Shown: piece by piece, positions 16,661 through 23,973 of the stretch
Layout: every line of letters begins with the position of its first letter
Position numbering within the stretch: position 1 is the stretch's first letter
From: Bacteroidales bacterium
GTDB lineage: Bacteria; Bacteroidota; Bacteroidia; Bacteroidales; P3
DNA: 33,147 bases
Assembly (NCBI GenBank): GCA_017962545.1
Contig: JAGCVD010000036.1
Location: 1-33,147, forward strand
Direction of reading: 5' to 3'
Notes under the pieces: model-generated
What the model was told of the DNA's origin: nothing
The model's input: only the letters and a program-made list of their open reading frames with translations
The model's database searches: none
Position numbers and translations under genes: made by a program

Positions 16661-18079
16661 TTAGTTTTTACCTTTTAGTTTTTCTATCCTGGCCAGTTGC
16701 TGGGGGATGTTGATGCTTTGGGGGCAGTCCTCCAGGCACTTGCCGCAGCCGATGCAGTGGTCGGCCTGATGCTCGAGTCCTACGGCGCGGTCGTAGCCGA
16801 TGAGGTAGTTGCGGCGGAGGCGGCGGTAGGTGCGGCGCTCTTCGCCCTCGTCGGCATCGTCCATCGCCAACAGCCCGTCGTTGATGCCTTTGTTGTAGTG
16901 GGCGAAGATGCCGGGGATGTCGACGCCGTAGGGGCAGGGCATGCAGTACTGGCAGGAGGTGCAGGGCACCATGGGGAAGTCGGCATAGCGGTTGGCGATG
17001 TCGAGCAGCATGGCCTCCTCGTCGGGGGTGAGGGGGACATGGGGCGAATAGGTGCGTATGTTGTCCTGCAGGTGCTCCATATAGGTCATGCCGCTGAGCA
17101 CGGTGAGCACCCTGGGCTGGTTGCCGCTGAAGCGGAACGACCACGAGGCCAGGCTCTTCTCGGGTGCGAGGGCCTTGAGCTCGTCGGTGGCGAACTTGGG
17201 CAGGCTGGCCAGACGACCGCCCAGCAGAGGCTCCATGACGAAGACGGGGATGTCCCGCTCCGCCAGCTGGTTGTAGAGGTATTCGGAGTTGGCGTCGCCG
17301 TTGCCGTCCTCGGACAGCGAGGCGGCGTGGCGCCAGTTGACATAGTTGTGCTGTATAAGCACCTGGTCCCAATGCACTTTGCCGTGGAGCGAGAGGGCGT
17401 AGTCGAAGACATTCACGTCGCCGTGGTAGGAGAAGCCGAGGTTGCGGATGACACCTTTCTCGCGCTGCTCCATGAGCCATTCGAGGATGCCGTTCTCCTC
17501 GAAGCGGGCCTTGAAGGCGCTCATGGCATCCATGCGTGCACCGTCTTTGCCGCGCATGGGAAGGCCCACGCAGTGCAGCATATAGAAATCGAGATAGTCG
17601 GTCTGGAGCCTCTCGAGCGACTGATGGAACATCTCGATGCTCCCCTCGCGGGTAGCCGTCTCGGCCGACATATTCGACATCTTGGTATCAATGAGATAGC
17701 TGCTGCGGGGGTGGCGACTGAGGGCGATGCCCATGGCCTTCTCGCTGCGGGCGCGGCAGTAGCGCGGGGCGGTGTCGTAGAGGTTGACGCCGTGGGCCAT
17801 GGCATAGTCCGTCAGGCGGTTGATCTGCTCCTGGTCGAGGTCGCGCTCCTGCTCGGGGAGGTCGCTGTCCTGCACCACGGGGAGGCGCATGCAGCCATAG
17901 CCCAGCAGCGAGACGCGCTCGCCGTGTGTGCCCGTGCGGTAGGTCATCTTGTCGGTGGGCACCTCGCCAAGTTCAAACCCCTCGGCCTGTGTGGCGTTGG
18001 GGTTCTTGCATCCGGCAGCGAGGGCGGCGGTGGCCACGGCGCCGGCACCCAGTCCTTTCAGGAAATCTCGTCTGTCCAT
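16661..18079 (-). CDS. Tat-exported aldo/keto reductase with 4Fe-4S clusters
   Basis: The 472-residue protein starts with a twin-arginine signal (MDRRDFLKGLGAG) and a lipobox-like LAAGC with Cys24, so it should be exported folded and perhaps lipidated. The middle is an aldo/keto reductase barrel: LGYGCMRLP, NLYDTAPRY (Asp and Tyr of the tetrad), IDTKMS (Lys), LHCVG (His). The C-terminal part binds Fe-S clusters: CTSCQYCMPCP near residue 374 and CIGCGKCLEDCP near residue 446. It likely moves electrons to or from a carbonyl substrate, which is not known. The tat genes next to it on the same strand provide its export route. The C-terminal KLKGKN is coded by a small CTTTTAGTTTTT repeat. Confidence 0.88.
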   Translation of the reverse strand: MDRRDFLKGLGAGAVATAALAAGCKNPNATQAEGFELGEVPTDKMTYRTGTHGERVSLLGYGCMRLPVVQDSDLPEQERDLDQEQINRLTDYAMAHGVNLYDTAPRYCRARSEKAMGIALSRHPRSSYLIDTKMSNMSAETATREGSIEMFHQSLERLQTDYLDFYMLHCVGLPMRGKDGARMDAMSAFKARFEENGILEWLMEQREKGVIRNLGFSYHGDVNVFDYALSLHGKVHWDQVLIQHNYVNWRHAASLSEDGNGDANSEYLYNQLAERDIPVFVMEPLLGGRLASLPKFATDELKALAPEKSLASWSFRFSGNQPRVLTVLSGMTYMEHLQDNIRTYSPHVPLTPDEEAMLLDIANRYADFPMVPCTSCQYCMPCPYGVDIPGIFAHYNKGINDGLLAMDDADEGEERRTYRRLRRNYLIGYDRAVGLEHQADHCIGCGKCLEDCPQSINIPQQLARIEKLKGKN

Positions 18080-18116
18080 ATAATGTTTATTGTTTATCGG
18101 TTATTGGTTATTGGAG

Positions 18117-18170
18117 ACACACTCCTCCGGTCCTTCGGACCACCTCCCCTAACTTAGGGGAGGTGTGGGC
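18117..18170 (+). repeat. Double-hairpin intergenic repeat, copy 3
   Basis: Stem one is GGTCC-TTC-GGACC (18129-18141) and stem two is CCTCCCCTAA-C-TTAGGGGAGG (18143-18163), flanked by CACAC/GTGTG. It lies in the 128-nt space between the CPBP protease gene and the reductase gene. GGTTATTGG-type short repeats flank it on both sides (18099-18114 and 18181-18210). Confidence 0.8.
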
Positions 18171-18207
18171 GGCAGCCGTCTATAACCAATAACCTTTGAC
18201 CTATAAC

Positions 18208-19515
18208 CTATTTTTCTGTTTTTACCGTTATCAGTTTCACCTTCTTGCCCGAAGGCACATATTCCATGCTGAAGCCGTAGATGGCGTCATACACCGATTC
18301 GTATTTCCCCATCATCTGGGTCACCACGTTATCGCCGCGTGTCGTCTGGAGGGCGTAATGGTAAACCACGCTGTCCTCCTCGGCTGCATACGACACCAAG
18401 TGACGGGTGGAACGGACGATGATGCTCTGGAGGACACGGTCCATGGCCATTTCCACATCGGACGGGTTGGCCTCGCTGTCGTTGATGTTCACCCGCGAGC
18501 CGTCGGCGGTGTACACCAGATAGATGTCCTGCAGTTCGACCTCGGTGGTGTCGAACACCAACGACTCCTCGCCGAAGGCCTCGTAGTCCTTCAGGAAGCA
18601 GTCGAGCAGTCTGCGGGACGACGGGTCAAATCCGTTGGAACTATGCACCTTATAAATCACGCGTTCCTCAATCGACTCATTCTTCGCCACCCAGTCGTAG
18701 TAGGTCCCTTCGGAGAAATCGGTTCCGAAGTACTTCATATCGATGAGCATCTCGACGGCAATCTGGGCCGGTTCGCCCACAAAGTACGCCTGGTCCTCGC
18801 CATAGGCGCCCACCAAGGTCAGCGCTTCGTCCAGCCCAGCCTTGTCGCCCAGCGGTCGGGCGGCGCAAAGCTCGGTGTGCAGTTCCCCGCCGTCGTCCAT
18901 CACGTAGGTGTTCGCCACGGGGTCGGCGACGAAAACCAGCGGCCAGAGGATGGCCAGCGAGTTGTTGGTCACGTGCAGCAGGCAGGAGAACCAGATGCTG
19001 AGGTTGATGGTCAGCCAGCACATCACCAGGGCCATGCCGAAGATGTCGAGCAGACCCAGCACCATGCCCCAGCCGAAGGAGCCAAAGCCCGAGATGTGAC
19101 ACAGGGCAAAGCACGCCGATGTGATGAGGGCGTTGATCCACCGTTGTTTGAAGGTGTCCTTGACCTTCAGCCACACGATGATGAAAGCCACGATGAACAG
19201 CAGTCCCCAGAGGCCCATCTCGCTCACCGCGAAGAAGGCCATCAGGGCCAGGCAGACGATGGTCGTCCACATCTTGCCCACGCCCCAGAGGCGGAAGGCG
19301 AACTCTTCGAACACAGGCTGTATGAGACACAGCAAGAGCAGTGTGAGCACCGGCATGTGCTGGAAGATGCCCTTGGCCATCTCTATCAGGGCCGACTGGC
19401 CTTCCACATAGCCCGCCTTGCTGAGCACTTCGGACAGCACCAACGAGACAATCCAGATGCCCAGGCCAATGAAGAGCATCGGGAGAAAACGTTTGTCGTA
19501 TCGCTTAAATTTCAT
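18208..19515 (-). CDS. CPBP-family intramembrane metalloprotease with C-terminal extension
   Basis: The N-terminal half (residues 1 to about 200) is a polytopic membrane protein with the CPBP (CAAX protease/Abi) motifs: EEFAFR (Glu70, Glu71, Arg75), FALCH (His140) and HVTNN (His181, Asn185). These form the intramembrane active site. Residues 200-435 form a soluble region of unknown fold, longer than usual for the family. Targets are not known; family members process prenylated or small membrane proteins, or protect against bacteriocins. It is divergent from the DUF2589 operon and could share regulatory DNA with it in the 538-nt gap. Confidence 0.85.
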   Translation of the reverse strand: MKFKRYDKRFLPMLFIGLGIWIVSLVLSEVLSKAGYVEGQSALIEMAKGIFQHMPVLTLLLLCLIQPVFEEFAFRLWGVGKMWTTIVCLALMAFFAVSEMGLWGLLFIVAFIIVWLKVKDTFKQRWINALITSACFALCHISGFGSFGWGMVLGLLDIFGMALVMCWLTINLSIWFSCLLHVTNNSLAILWPLVFVADPVANTYVMDDGGELHTELCAARPLGDKAGLDEALTLVGAYGEDQAYFVGEPAQIAVEMLIDMKYFGTDFSEGTYYDWVAKNESIEERVIYKVHSSNGFDPSSRRLLDCFLKDYEAFGEESLVFDTTEVELQDIYLVYTADGSRVNINDSEANPSDVEMAMDRVLQSIIVRSTRHLVSYAAEEDSVVYHYALQTTRGDNVVTQMMGKYESVYDAIYGFSMEYVPSGKKVKLITVKTEK

Positions 19516-19695
19516 AGTACAAATGGTTTAATACTTAATCTGATATCCCTTTAACGCACCGACGGCGTTTTTATTGTCCTCCGGCGTTTTTTTTCACCAT
19601 TGCCGCAACTTCGACTCACGCCCGAGGCCTCTCTGCCTGACCCTGGCCGCCCTGTCGCCGCGCCTTCGCCAGTAGCTCGTTTCATCCATGTTTGT

Positions 19696-19760
19696 TCTTC
19701 GTTTCTTCTTCGATTGTTCTTCGTTTTGAAATCGAAGAACAATCGAAGAAGAAACGAAGA
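19696..19760. repeat. Perfect 28-bp inverted repeat
   Basis: Arms at 19696-19723 and 19733-19760 are exact reverse complements with a 9-nt loop. The arms are themselves built from TTCTTCG-like units, and a partial third copy (ATCGAAGAAGAAACGA) follows at about 19764. Possible roles are a terminator or insulator between divergent units, a small RNA, or a protein-binding site. Confidence 0.75.
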
Positions 19761-19777
19761 TAAATCGAAGAAGAAAC

Positions 19778-19931
19778 GAGGGCGCGGCGAGGACGGGGTG
19801 GAGCCAGGGCGGGGACGGGGCGCAGGGTGGACGACAGCGGCAGAGGCCGGCGGGACAGGGCGGGTTCCGACGATGGACAGGGAGGGCCGTGCAAAGGGGC
19901 AGAGAGGGGGAAGAAGCGGGGAAACGGGGGG
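19778..19931 (+). other. G-rich tract with quadruplex potential
   Basis: The plus strand carries many runs of three to six G (for example in 19795-19830 and 19900-19931) with short spacers, ending just before the AT-rich promoter. Such a pattern could form G-quadruplexes; function is not shown by sequence alone. Confidence 0.5.
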
Positions 19932-19970
19932 CTTGTTGATAAAAAATTTTGTTAAATTTCGGTCAAAAGA

Positions 19971-20001
19971 GTTGCTATATAAAAAAAAAGACGTATATTT
20001 G
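19971..20001 (+). promoter_or_regulatory. Promoter of the DUF2589 operon
   Basis: TTG at 19972-19974 and the -7 box TATATTTG (19994-20001) are 19 nt apart, fitting the Bacteroidetes consensus. The spacer contains a run of nine or more A. The leader of about 45 nt (to the ATG at 20054) is A-rich, typical for well-expressed Bacteroidales genes. No comparable promoter was found inside the operon. Confidence 0.7.
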
Positions 20002-20053
20002 CAGCGTCGAACAAAGAGACAGAAAAAATAATAACAACTAAAAACATATAACT

Positions 20054-20902
20054 ATGGCAGGAAATGATGCAAGCAGCAAAACACTTGGAGCACTGAACGG
20101 TATCCCCTTCGAGAGTATCATCGGAGGGCCTCTCTCCGCATGTATCAAGGCCCAGGCCGAAGCCGCCGTGTCGACGGTCAATTTCATCGAGTCGGTGGGT
20201 TTGACCAAGGGTGCGGACGGCCGAAGCGAGGCCGTTTATGTGGTCTTCACCTATGTACAGAATGGCCGCAAGGTGAACGTCAGCGTCCCCCTGCTGGCCA
20301 TCGTCCCCATCCCCTACATTGCCATCAACAACATCAGCCTCGACTTCAAGGTGGCCATCACAGGCACTGACTCGTCGTCGGTGGTCGACGAGGAGTCGCT
20401 GGAAAGCAACGAGACAAAAGAGACCTCGTCGAAGAAAGGCGGCGGTTGGCTCACCACACGCAAGACCAGCAAGATGACCACGTCGGTGTCGACCAAGAAG
20501 GACTCGAAGTCGACGCAGGACTCGGCGTTCAGCATCGAGGCCACGATGGACGTGCACGTGCAGGCCGGCCAGGAGTCGATGCCCGCGGGCATGGCCAAGG
20601 TGCTGGAGCTGCTGGGCAGCGCCATGGACGTGGTGCCCGAGAAGGGCGAGCTGACCGTCGAAGGTCCCTACGAGGATGATGCGAAGAAGAAATACCTCAT
20701 TGCCCGCTACAAGAGCCCCGACGGACTCTTCACACCGAATGCCATCAAATGCGGCAGCGACGCGGGCAACGTGGTGCAGGACGGCATAGCCAAGCGCTTC
20801 AGCGTCACCGGCGAGAGCGCCACCATCAATGTCTACGCCCTGGACGAGAACGGAAATGCCGGCAGCGAAAAACTCATGGACCGCACCATATCTCTCAAAT
20901 AG
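20054..20902 (+). CDS. DUF2589 protein, paralog 1
   Basis: The 282-residue protein is a full DUF2589-type protein of unknown function. Four shared motifs are seen: an N-terminal helix PFESIIGGPLSACIKAQAEA (residues 18-37), the hydrophobic VPLLAIVPIPYIAI (78-91), the KKDSKSTQDSAFSIEATMDV region (148-167), and MPAGMAKVLELL (176-187). Between them lies a Ser/Lys/Glu-rich linker. The C-terminal part after residue 195 holds a further beta-rich domain with ARYKSPDGLF, shared with paralogs 2 and 3. There is no signal peptide or membrane segment, so it is presumably cytoplasmic. As the first gene after the promoter it is probably the most abundant component. Confidence 0.85.
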   Translation: MAGNDASSKTLGALNGIPFESIIGGPLSACIKAQAEAAVSTVNFIESVGLTKGADGRSEAVYVVFTYVQNGRKVNVSVPLLAIVPIPYIAINNISLDFKVAITGTDSSSVVDEESLESNETKETSSKKGGGWLTTRKTSKMTTSVSTKKDSKSTQDSAFSIEATMDVHVQAGQESMPAGMAKVLELLGSAMDVVPEKGELTVEGPYEDDAKKKYLIARYKSPDGLFTPNAIKCGSDAGNVVQDGIAKRFSVTGESATINVYALDENGNAGSEKLMDRTISLK

Positions 20903-20933
20903 CCCTATACCTTAACCATTAAACTGTAATCCC

Positions 20934-21824
20934 ATGGCACAGAACTCAACAATAGACACAACCCCCTCGTCGGTGGCAACCAACGCACTGAACGACCTGC
21001 CATTCGACAACCTCATCGGTGGACCCCTCAACGCCTGCGTCAAGGCCCAGGCCGACGCGGCCATGACCACATGGAACTTCATCAAGGAGGTGGGCCTGTC
21101 GGAAGACAAGGACGGCAACCGCACGCTGAACTATGTGTCGTTCTCCTACAACAAGAACGGCCGCCAGTGCACTGTCAACGTCCCCCTGCTGACCATCGTC
21201 CCCATCCCCTATATCGCCATCCGCGACATCGACATCGCCTTCAAGGCCAAGATCTCGGCCTCGTCGTCGACCACCGAGACCAAGAAGGAGAGCGTCGAGA
21301 AGAACTTCAGCAACAAGACCAAAGTGTCGGGCGGCACCTGGTTCGTGCGCGCCTCGACCGAGTTCCAGGCAGGCTACTCGAGCAAGAAGGACTCGACCGC
21401 CACACGCGATTCGAAGTACTCGGTGGAGTACACCATGGACGTGGCCGTCAAAGCCGGACAGGACGACATCCCCGCCGGCATGGCCAAGATATTGGAACTG
21501 CTCAACGAGTCGGTCGACACCGTCGAGAAGGGCGGCAACCTGCACCTCTCGACCTCGGTGGTGAACCTCGCCAGCGAGAACAACGCCGACCACTTCATCT
21601 ACATCACCTACAAGGACGAAGACGGCCTGTACAAGAACGACAAGAGCCTTATCTCGGTCAAGAAACGCGACACTTCGGGCAACTTTACCGCCGCCACCAA
21701 CGAGGACTGCAAGCTGAACGAGGACGACCCCGGATTCACCCTCGAGTTCCTCACGGAGGGAACCTACCAGATTGCCGCCGGCACGAAAGGCGACAAGAAG
21801 GCCACCGTGCAGGTGATACATTAA
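20934..21824 (+). CDS. DUF2589 protein, paralog 2
   Basis: This 296-residue protein is the closest relative of paralog 1. Its motifs are LPFDNLIGGPLNACVKAQAD (residues 22-41), VPLLTIVPIPYIAI (83-96), SSKKDSTATRDSKYSVEYTM (149-168) and IPAGMAKILELL (179-190). The linker includes GGTWFVRAST, matching GGGWLTTRKTS of paralog 1, so even the linker keeps a pattern. The C-terminal domain has ITYKDEDGLY and a final strand-rich stretch (FTLEFLTEGTYQIAAG), like an Ig-type or similar beta-sandwich. It begins 31 nt after paralog 1. High C/G at third codon positions is shared with the whole operon. Confidence 0.85.
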   Translation: MAQNSTIDTTPSSVATNALNDLPFDNLIGGPLNACVKAQADAAMTTWNFIKEVGLSEDKDGNRTLNYVSFSYNKNGRQCTVNVPLLTIVPIPYIAIRDIDIAFKAKISASSSTTETKKESVEKNFSNKTKVSGGTWFVRASTEFQAGYSSKKDSTATRDSKYSVEYTMDVAVKAGQDDIPAGMAKILELLNESVDTVEKGGNLHLSTSVVNLASENNADHFIYITYKDEDGLYKNDKSLISVKKRDTSGNFTAATNEDCKLNEDDPGFTLEFLTEGTYQIAAGTKGDKKATVQVIH

Positions 21825-21861
21825 AAGGTAAAACCATATTTAATAAAGGAAAGGACAAACG

Positions 21862-23154
21862 ATGGATTTAGCAAATATGTTCAAGGACCTCACCGGAGGC
21901 GACCTGAAATTAGATTCGAACGTGCTGAACGGCGCACTGGAGACCCTCGGCATCCTCAACCAGAAAAAGGAGGAGAACGACAAGGCCAAAGAAGCGAAGA
22001 AGGATGGTGAGCCGGAAGAAGAAGGCCAAAAAGAGAAGAAAGAGATAACCGAGACCGCCGTGCAGACCGACGACGGCAACTTCCGCGCCGCCAACGCAGA
22101 ACTGGACAAAGCCGTGGAACTGAGCAAGTCCATGGACGCCAAACTGGACCTGAAGGATGTGGTGGCCCCCACCACTATGGGCGAGACCGCCATCAAACAG
22201 ATGGAGAACGTCAACATGTCGAAACTCATCGGCGCGCCCATCAACGCCGCCGTAGAGGCCCAGTTCGACGCCGCCCGCAAGATGCTGGCATGCGTCAAGG
22301 AGATTGGCGTGAAGGACGACAAGCTGGCCACGGTGACTTTCAACTTCACGACGCACGGCAGGAAGGCCGCCATGACCGTCCCCCTGCTCACGCTGGTGCC
22401 CATCTCGGCCATGCGCATCAAGGAGTTGACCTACGAATTCAAGCTGAAGATTGACACCGGAAGCTCCATCAACCTGCAGAGCTCGGCCGAGAGTTCCATC
22501 TCCTATGGCACCGGCATCAACAGCAAAAGCCAGGGCCAGAGCGGACAGAGCGGCCAAGGTAGCCAGGGCGGACAGGGCGACGAAAAGAAGTCCGACCTCT
22601 CGCAGAAATCCATCGACACCCTGAAGAACGCCGCCAAGCCCGAGTCGACCTTCTCCACCTCGTTCTCGTCGAAGAAGGACTCGCGCGCCACGCAGAGCTC
22701 CAAATACGACGTCGAGACCACCATGGACATCTCCATGACCGTGGGACCCGAGGACCAACCCGCAGGCATCTCGAAGATGCTCGAGATACTGAACAACACT
22801 ATCGAGATCCACAACCCCGACGGCGAACTGACGGTCGACAACCACCGCGTCGACCTCGTCAACGGTGTGGCAGTGGCCTCGGTGACCTACATCGACGGCA
22901 ATGGACTCTACGCCCCCGGCAAGGTGACCTGCAAACTGAACAACGCCAAGGACGACAAAATCAGGGTCATCGCCATGGACAACGGCAACCAGGTGGACCT
23001 CCTTTTCATCCAGGAAGGGTGGTACACCGTCACGGCGGGCAAACTGAGCACCTACATTATCGTCGACGACCCGACCAAGGCCCCGGCCTCCACCGAGGAG
23101 ACCAAGAATGGAGCCCCCGCCCCTGATGAAGAGGAGCCTAAAGTAGAAAAATAA
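21862..23154 (+). CDS. DUF2589 protein with N-terminal extension, paralog 3
   Basis: In 430 residues this protein has an added N-terminal region of about 115 residues, with a charged Lys/Glu stretch (35-62), then the DUF2589 core: MSKLIGAPINAAVEAQFDAA (119-138), VPLLTLVPISAMRI (173-186), a Gly/Gln/Ser-rich linker (about 221-240, SQGQSGQSGQGSQGGQG), SSKKDSRATQSSKYDVETTM (269-288) and QPAGISKMLEIL (299-310). The C-terminal domain again shows VTYIDGNGLY and EGWYTVTAG and ends in a Pro/Glu-rich tail. It is more divergent than paralogs 1 and 2, suggesting a distinct place in an assembly. It starts 37 nt after paralog 2. Confidence 0.83.
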   Translation: MDLANMFKDLTGGDLKLDSNVLNGALETLGILNQKKEENDKAKEAKKDGEPEEEGQKEKKEITETAVQTDDGNFRAANAELDKAVELSKSMDAKLDLKDVVAPTTMGETAIKQMENVNMSKLIGAPINAAVEAQFDAARKMLACVKEIGVKDDKLATVTFNFTTHGRKAAMTVPLLTLVPISAMRIKELTYEFKLKIDTGSSINLQSSAESSISYGTGINSKSQGQSGQSGQGSQGGQGDEKKSDLSQKSIDTLKNAAKPESTFSTSFSSKKDSRATQSSKYDVETTMDISMTVGPEDQPAGISKMLEILNNTIEIHNPDGELTVDNHRVDLVNGVAVASVTYIDGNGLYAPGKVTCKLNNAKDDKIRVIAMDNGNQVDLLFIQEGWYTVTAGKLSTYIIVDDPTKAPASTEETKNGAPAPDEEEPKVEK

Positions 23155-23171
23155 TAATTAAGGAATAGACT

Positions 23172-23936
23172 ATGGCAACAACGCTGAAAGACATACTCGG
23201 AGCCATGCTGAGCGATGCCATACGCGCCCAGCACGACGCCAACACCCACCTCCAGATGCTCTCGGAGCAATACGCCGCCAACGGCCGCCTGGCAGGCATG
23301 AAACTGCCCTCGGCCGCCATCGGCGAACTGACCCTCTCGCTCAACTATGCCATCACCCAGGGCATTGAGGAGAGAGAGGAGGAAGGCATCAACAACCAGA
23401 GCATCGACAAGGCCCTCAAATACATCTGCAACGAGGTGTCGGAACTGCTCATCAAGACCATGGTGCAGAGCATCCAGACCTCCGGGGCCGACTACAAGAC
23501 CAACTACGCCTTCATCGACACCCTCACCGCCAACAAGGAGTTCCTGCGCCACCTGCGCCGCCGCTTCTATGCACTCCTCAACGACAACAAGGAGGGCATC
23601 ATGAACGGCGACAAGCTCGACGAGGACACCATGCGCGGCATCCTCTACGAGTCCGCCAAGGAGCAGCTGCTCGACCACGAGGACATCCGCAACCTCTTCG
23701 CGCAGGCCGACGCCGCCGAACTGCGCGAACACATATACGCCGAGTTCGACCGCGTGCTGAGGAAGGAACTGGACGACATCATGCGCGAGAGCTCCATGCA
23801 GTCGTTCCGCCGCATCCAGCGCTACGGCTCCCTCAACGTGGAAATCGACAACGAGGCCCTGGCGCAGCTGCCCCCCTCGGCCGTGCAGACGATGACCATC
23901 ACCATCATCCCGCCCGACAACATCACCGTCAAATAG
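23172..23936 (+). CDS. Helical protein, probable divergent DUF2589 relative
   Basis: The 254-residue protein is not recognised by any named family I can recall. Its first 30 residues (LKDILGAMLSDAIRAQHDAN) resemble the IGGPLxACxxAQ helix of its neighbours, the segment LAGMKLPSAAIGELTLSL may stand for the VPLLTIVPIP strand, and the C-terminal LNVEIDNEALAQLPPSAVQT may match the TMDVxVxA...PAGM strand. The middle (about residues 70-215) is instead highly helical and charged (FLRHLRRRFYALL, REHIYAEFDRVLRKELDDIM). A reasonable reading is a DUF2589-like shell in which the linker has been replaced by a helical domain. It starts 17 nt after paralog 3, so it belongs to the operon. Confidence 0.7.
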   Translation: MATTLKDILGAMLSDAIRAQHDANTHLQMLSEQYAANGRLAGMKLPSAAIGELTLSLNYAITQGIEEREEEGINNQSIDKALKYICNEVSELLIKTMVQSIQTSGADYKTNYAFIDTLTANKEFLRHLRRRFYALLNDNKEGIMNGDKLDEDTMRGILYESAKEQLLDHEDIRNLFAQADAAELREHIYAEFDRVLRKELDDIMRESSMQSFRRIQRYGSLNVEIDNEALAQLPPSAVQTMTITIIPPDNITVK

Positions 23937-23973
23937 GCATACGCCAACGCTTAAGCTATAATCTCAAACCATT

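Larger units (their letters stand above)
19516..20053. other. Intergenic region (538 nt) upstream of the DUF2589 operon
   Basis: No gene is supported here. The region runs from a C-rich part (about 19598-19675) through a 28-bp perfect inverted repeat to a strongly G-rich, purine-skewed part (about 19778-19931), then an AT-rich promoter. Short open frames on both strands look like composition artefacts. Confidence 0.7.

Noticed and set aside
16697-18157. 486-codon open frame on the plus strand
   Set aside because: It is antisense to the Tat-exported reductase, whose motifs are clear; the frame is Val/Gly/Ala/His-rich as expected from GC-rich codon bias.
18196-19554. 452-codon open frame on the plus strand
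   Set aside because: Antisense to the CPBP protease; rich in His/Gln/Glu without domain pattern.
19600-19900. Small genes in the long intergenic region
   Set aside because: The short frames on both strands are Pro/Arg/Ser-rich and follow composition only.
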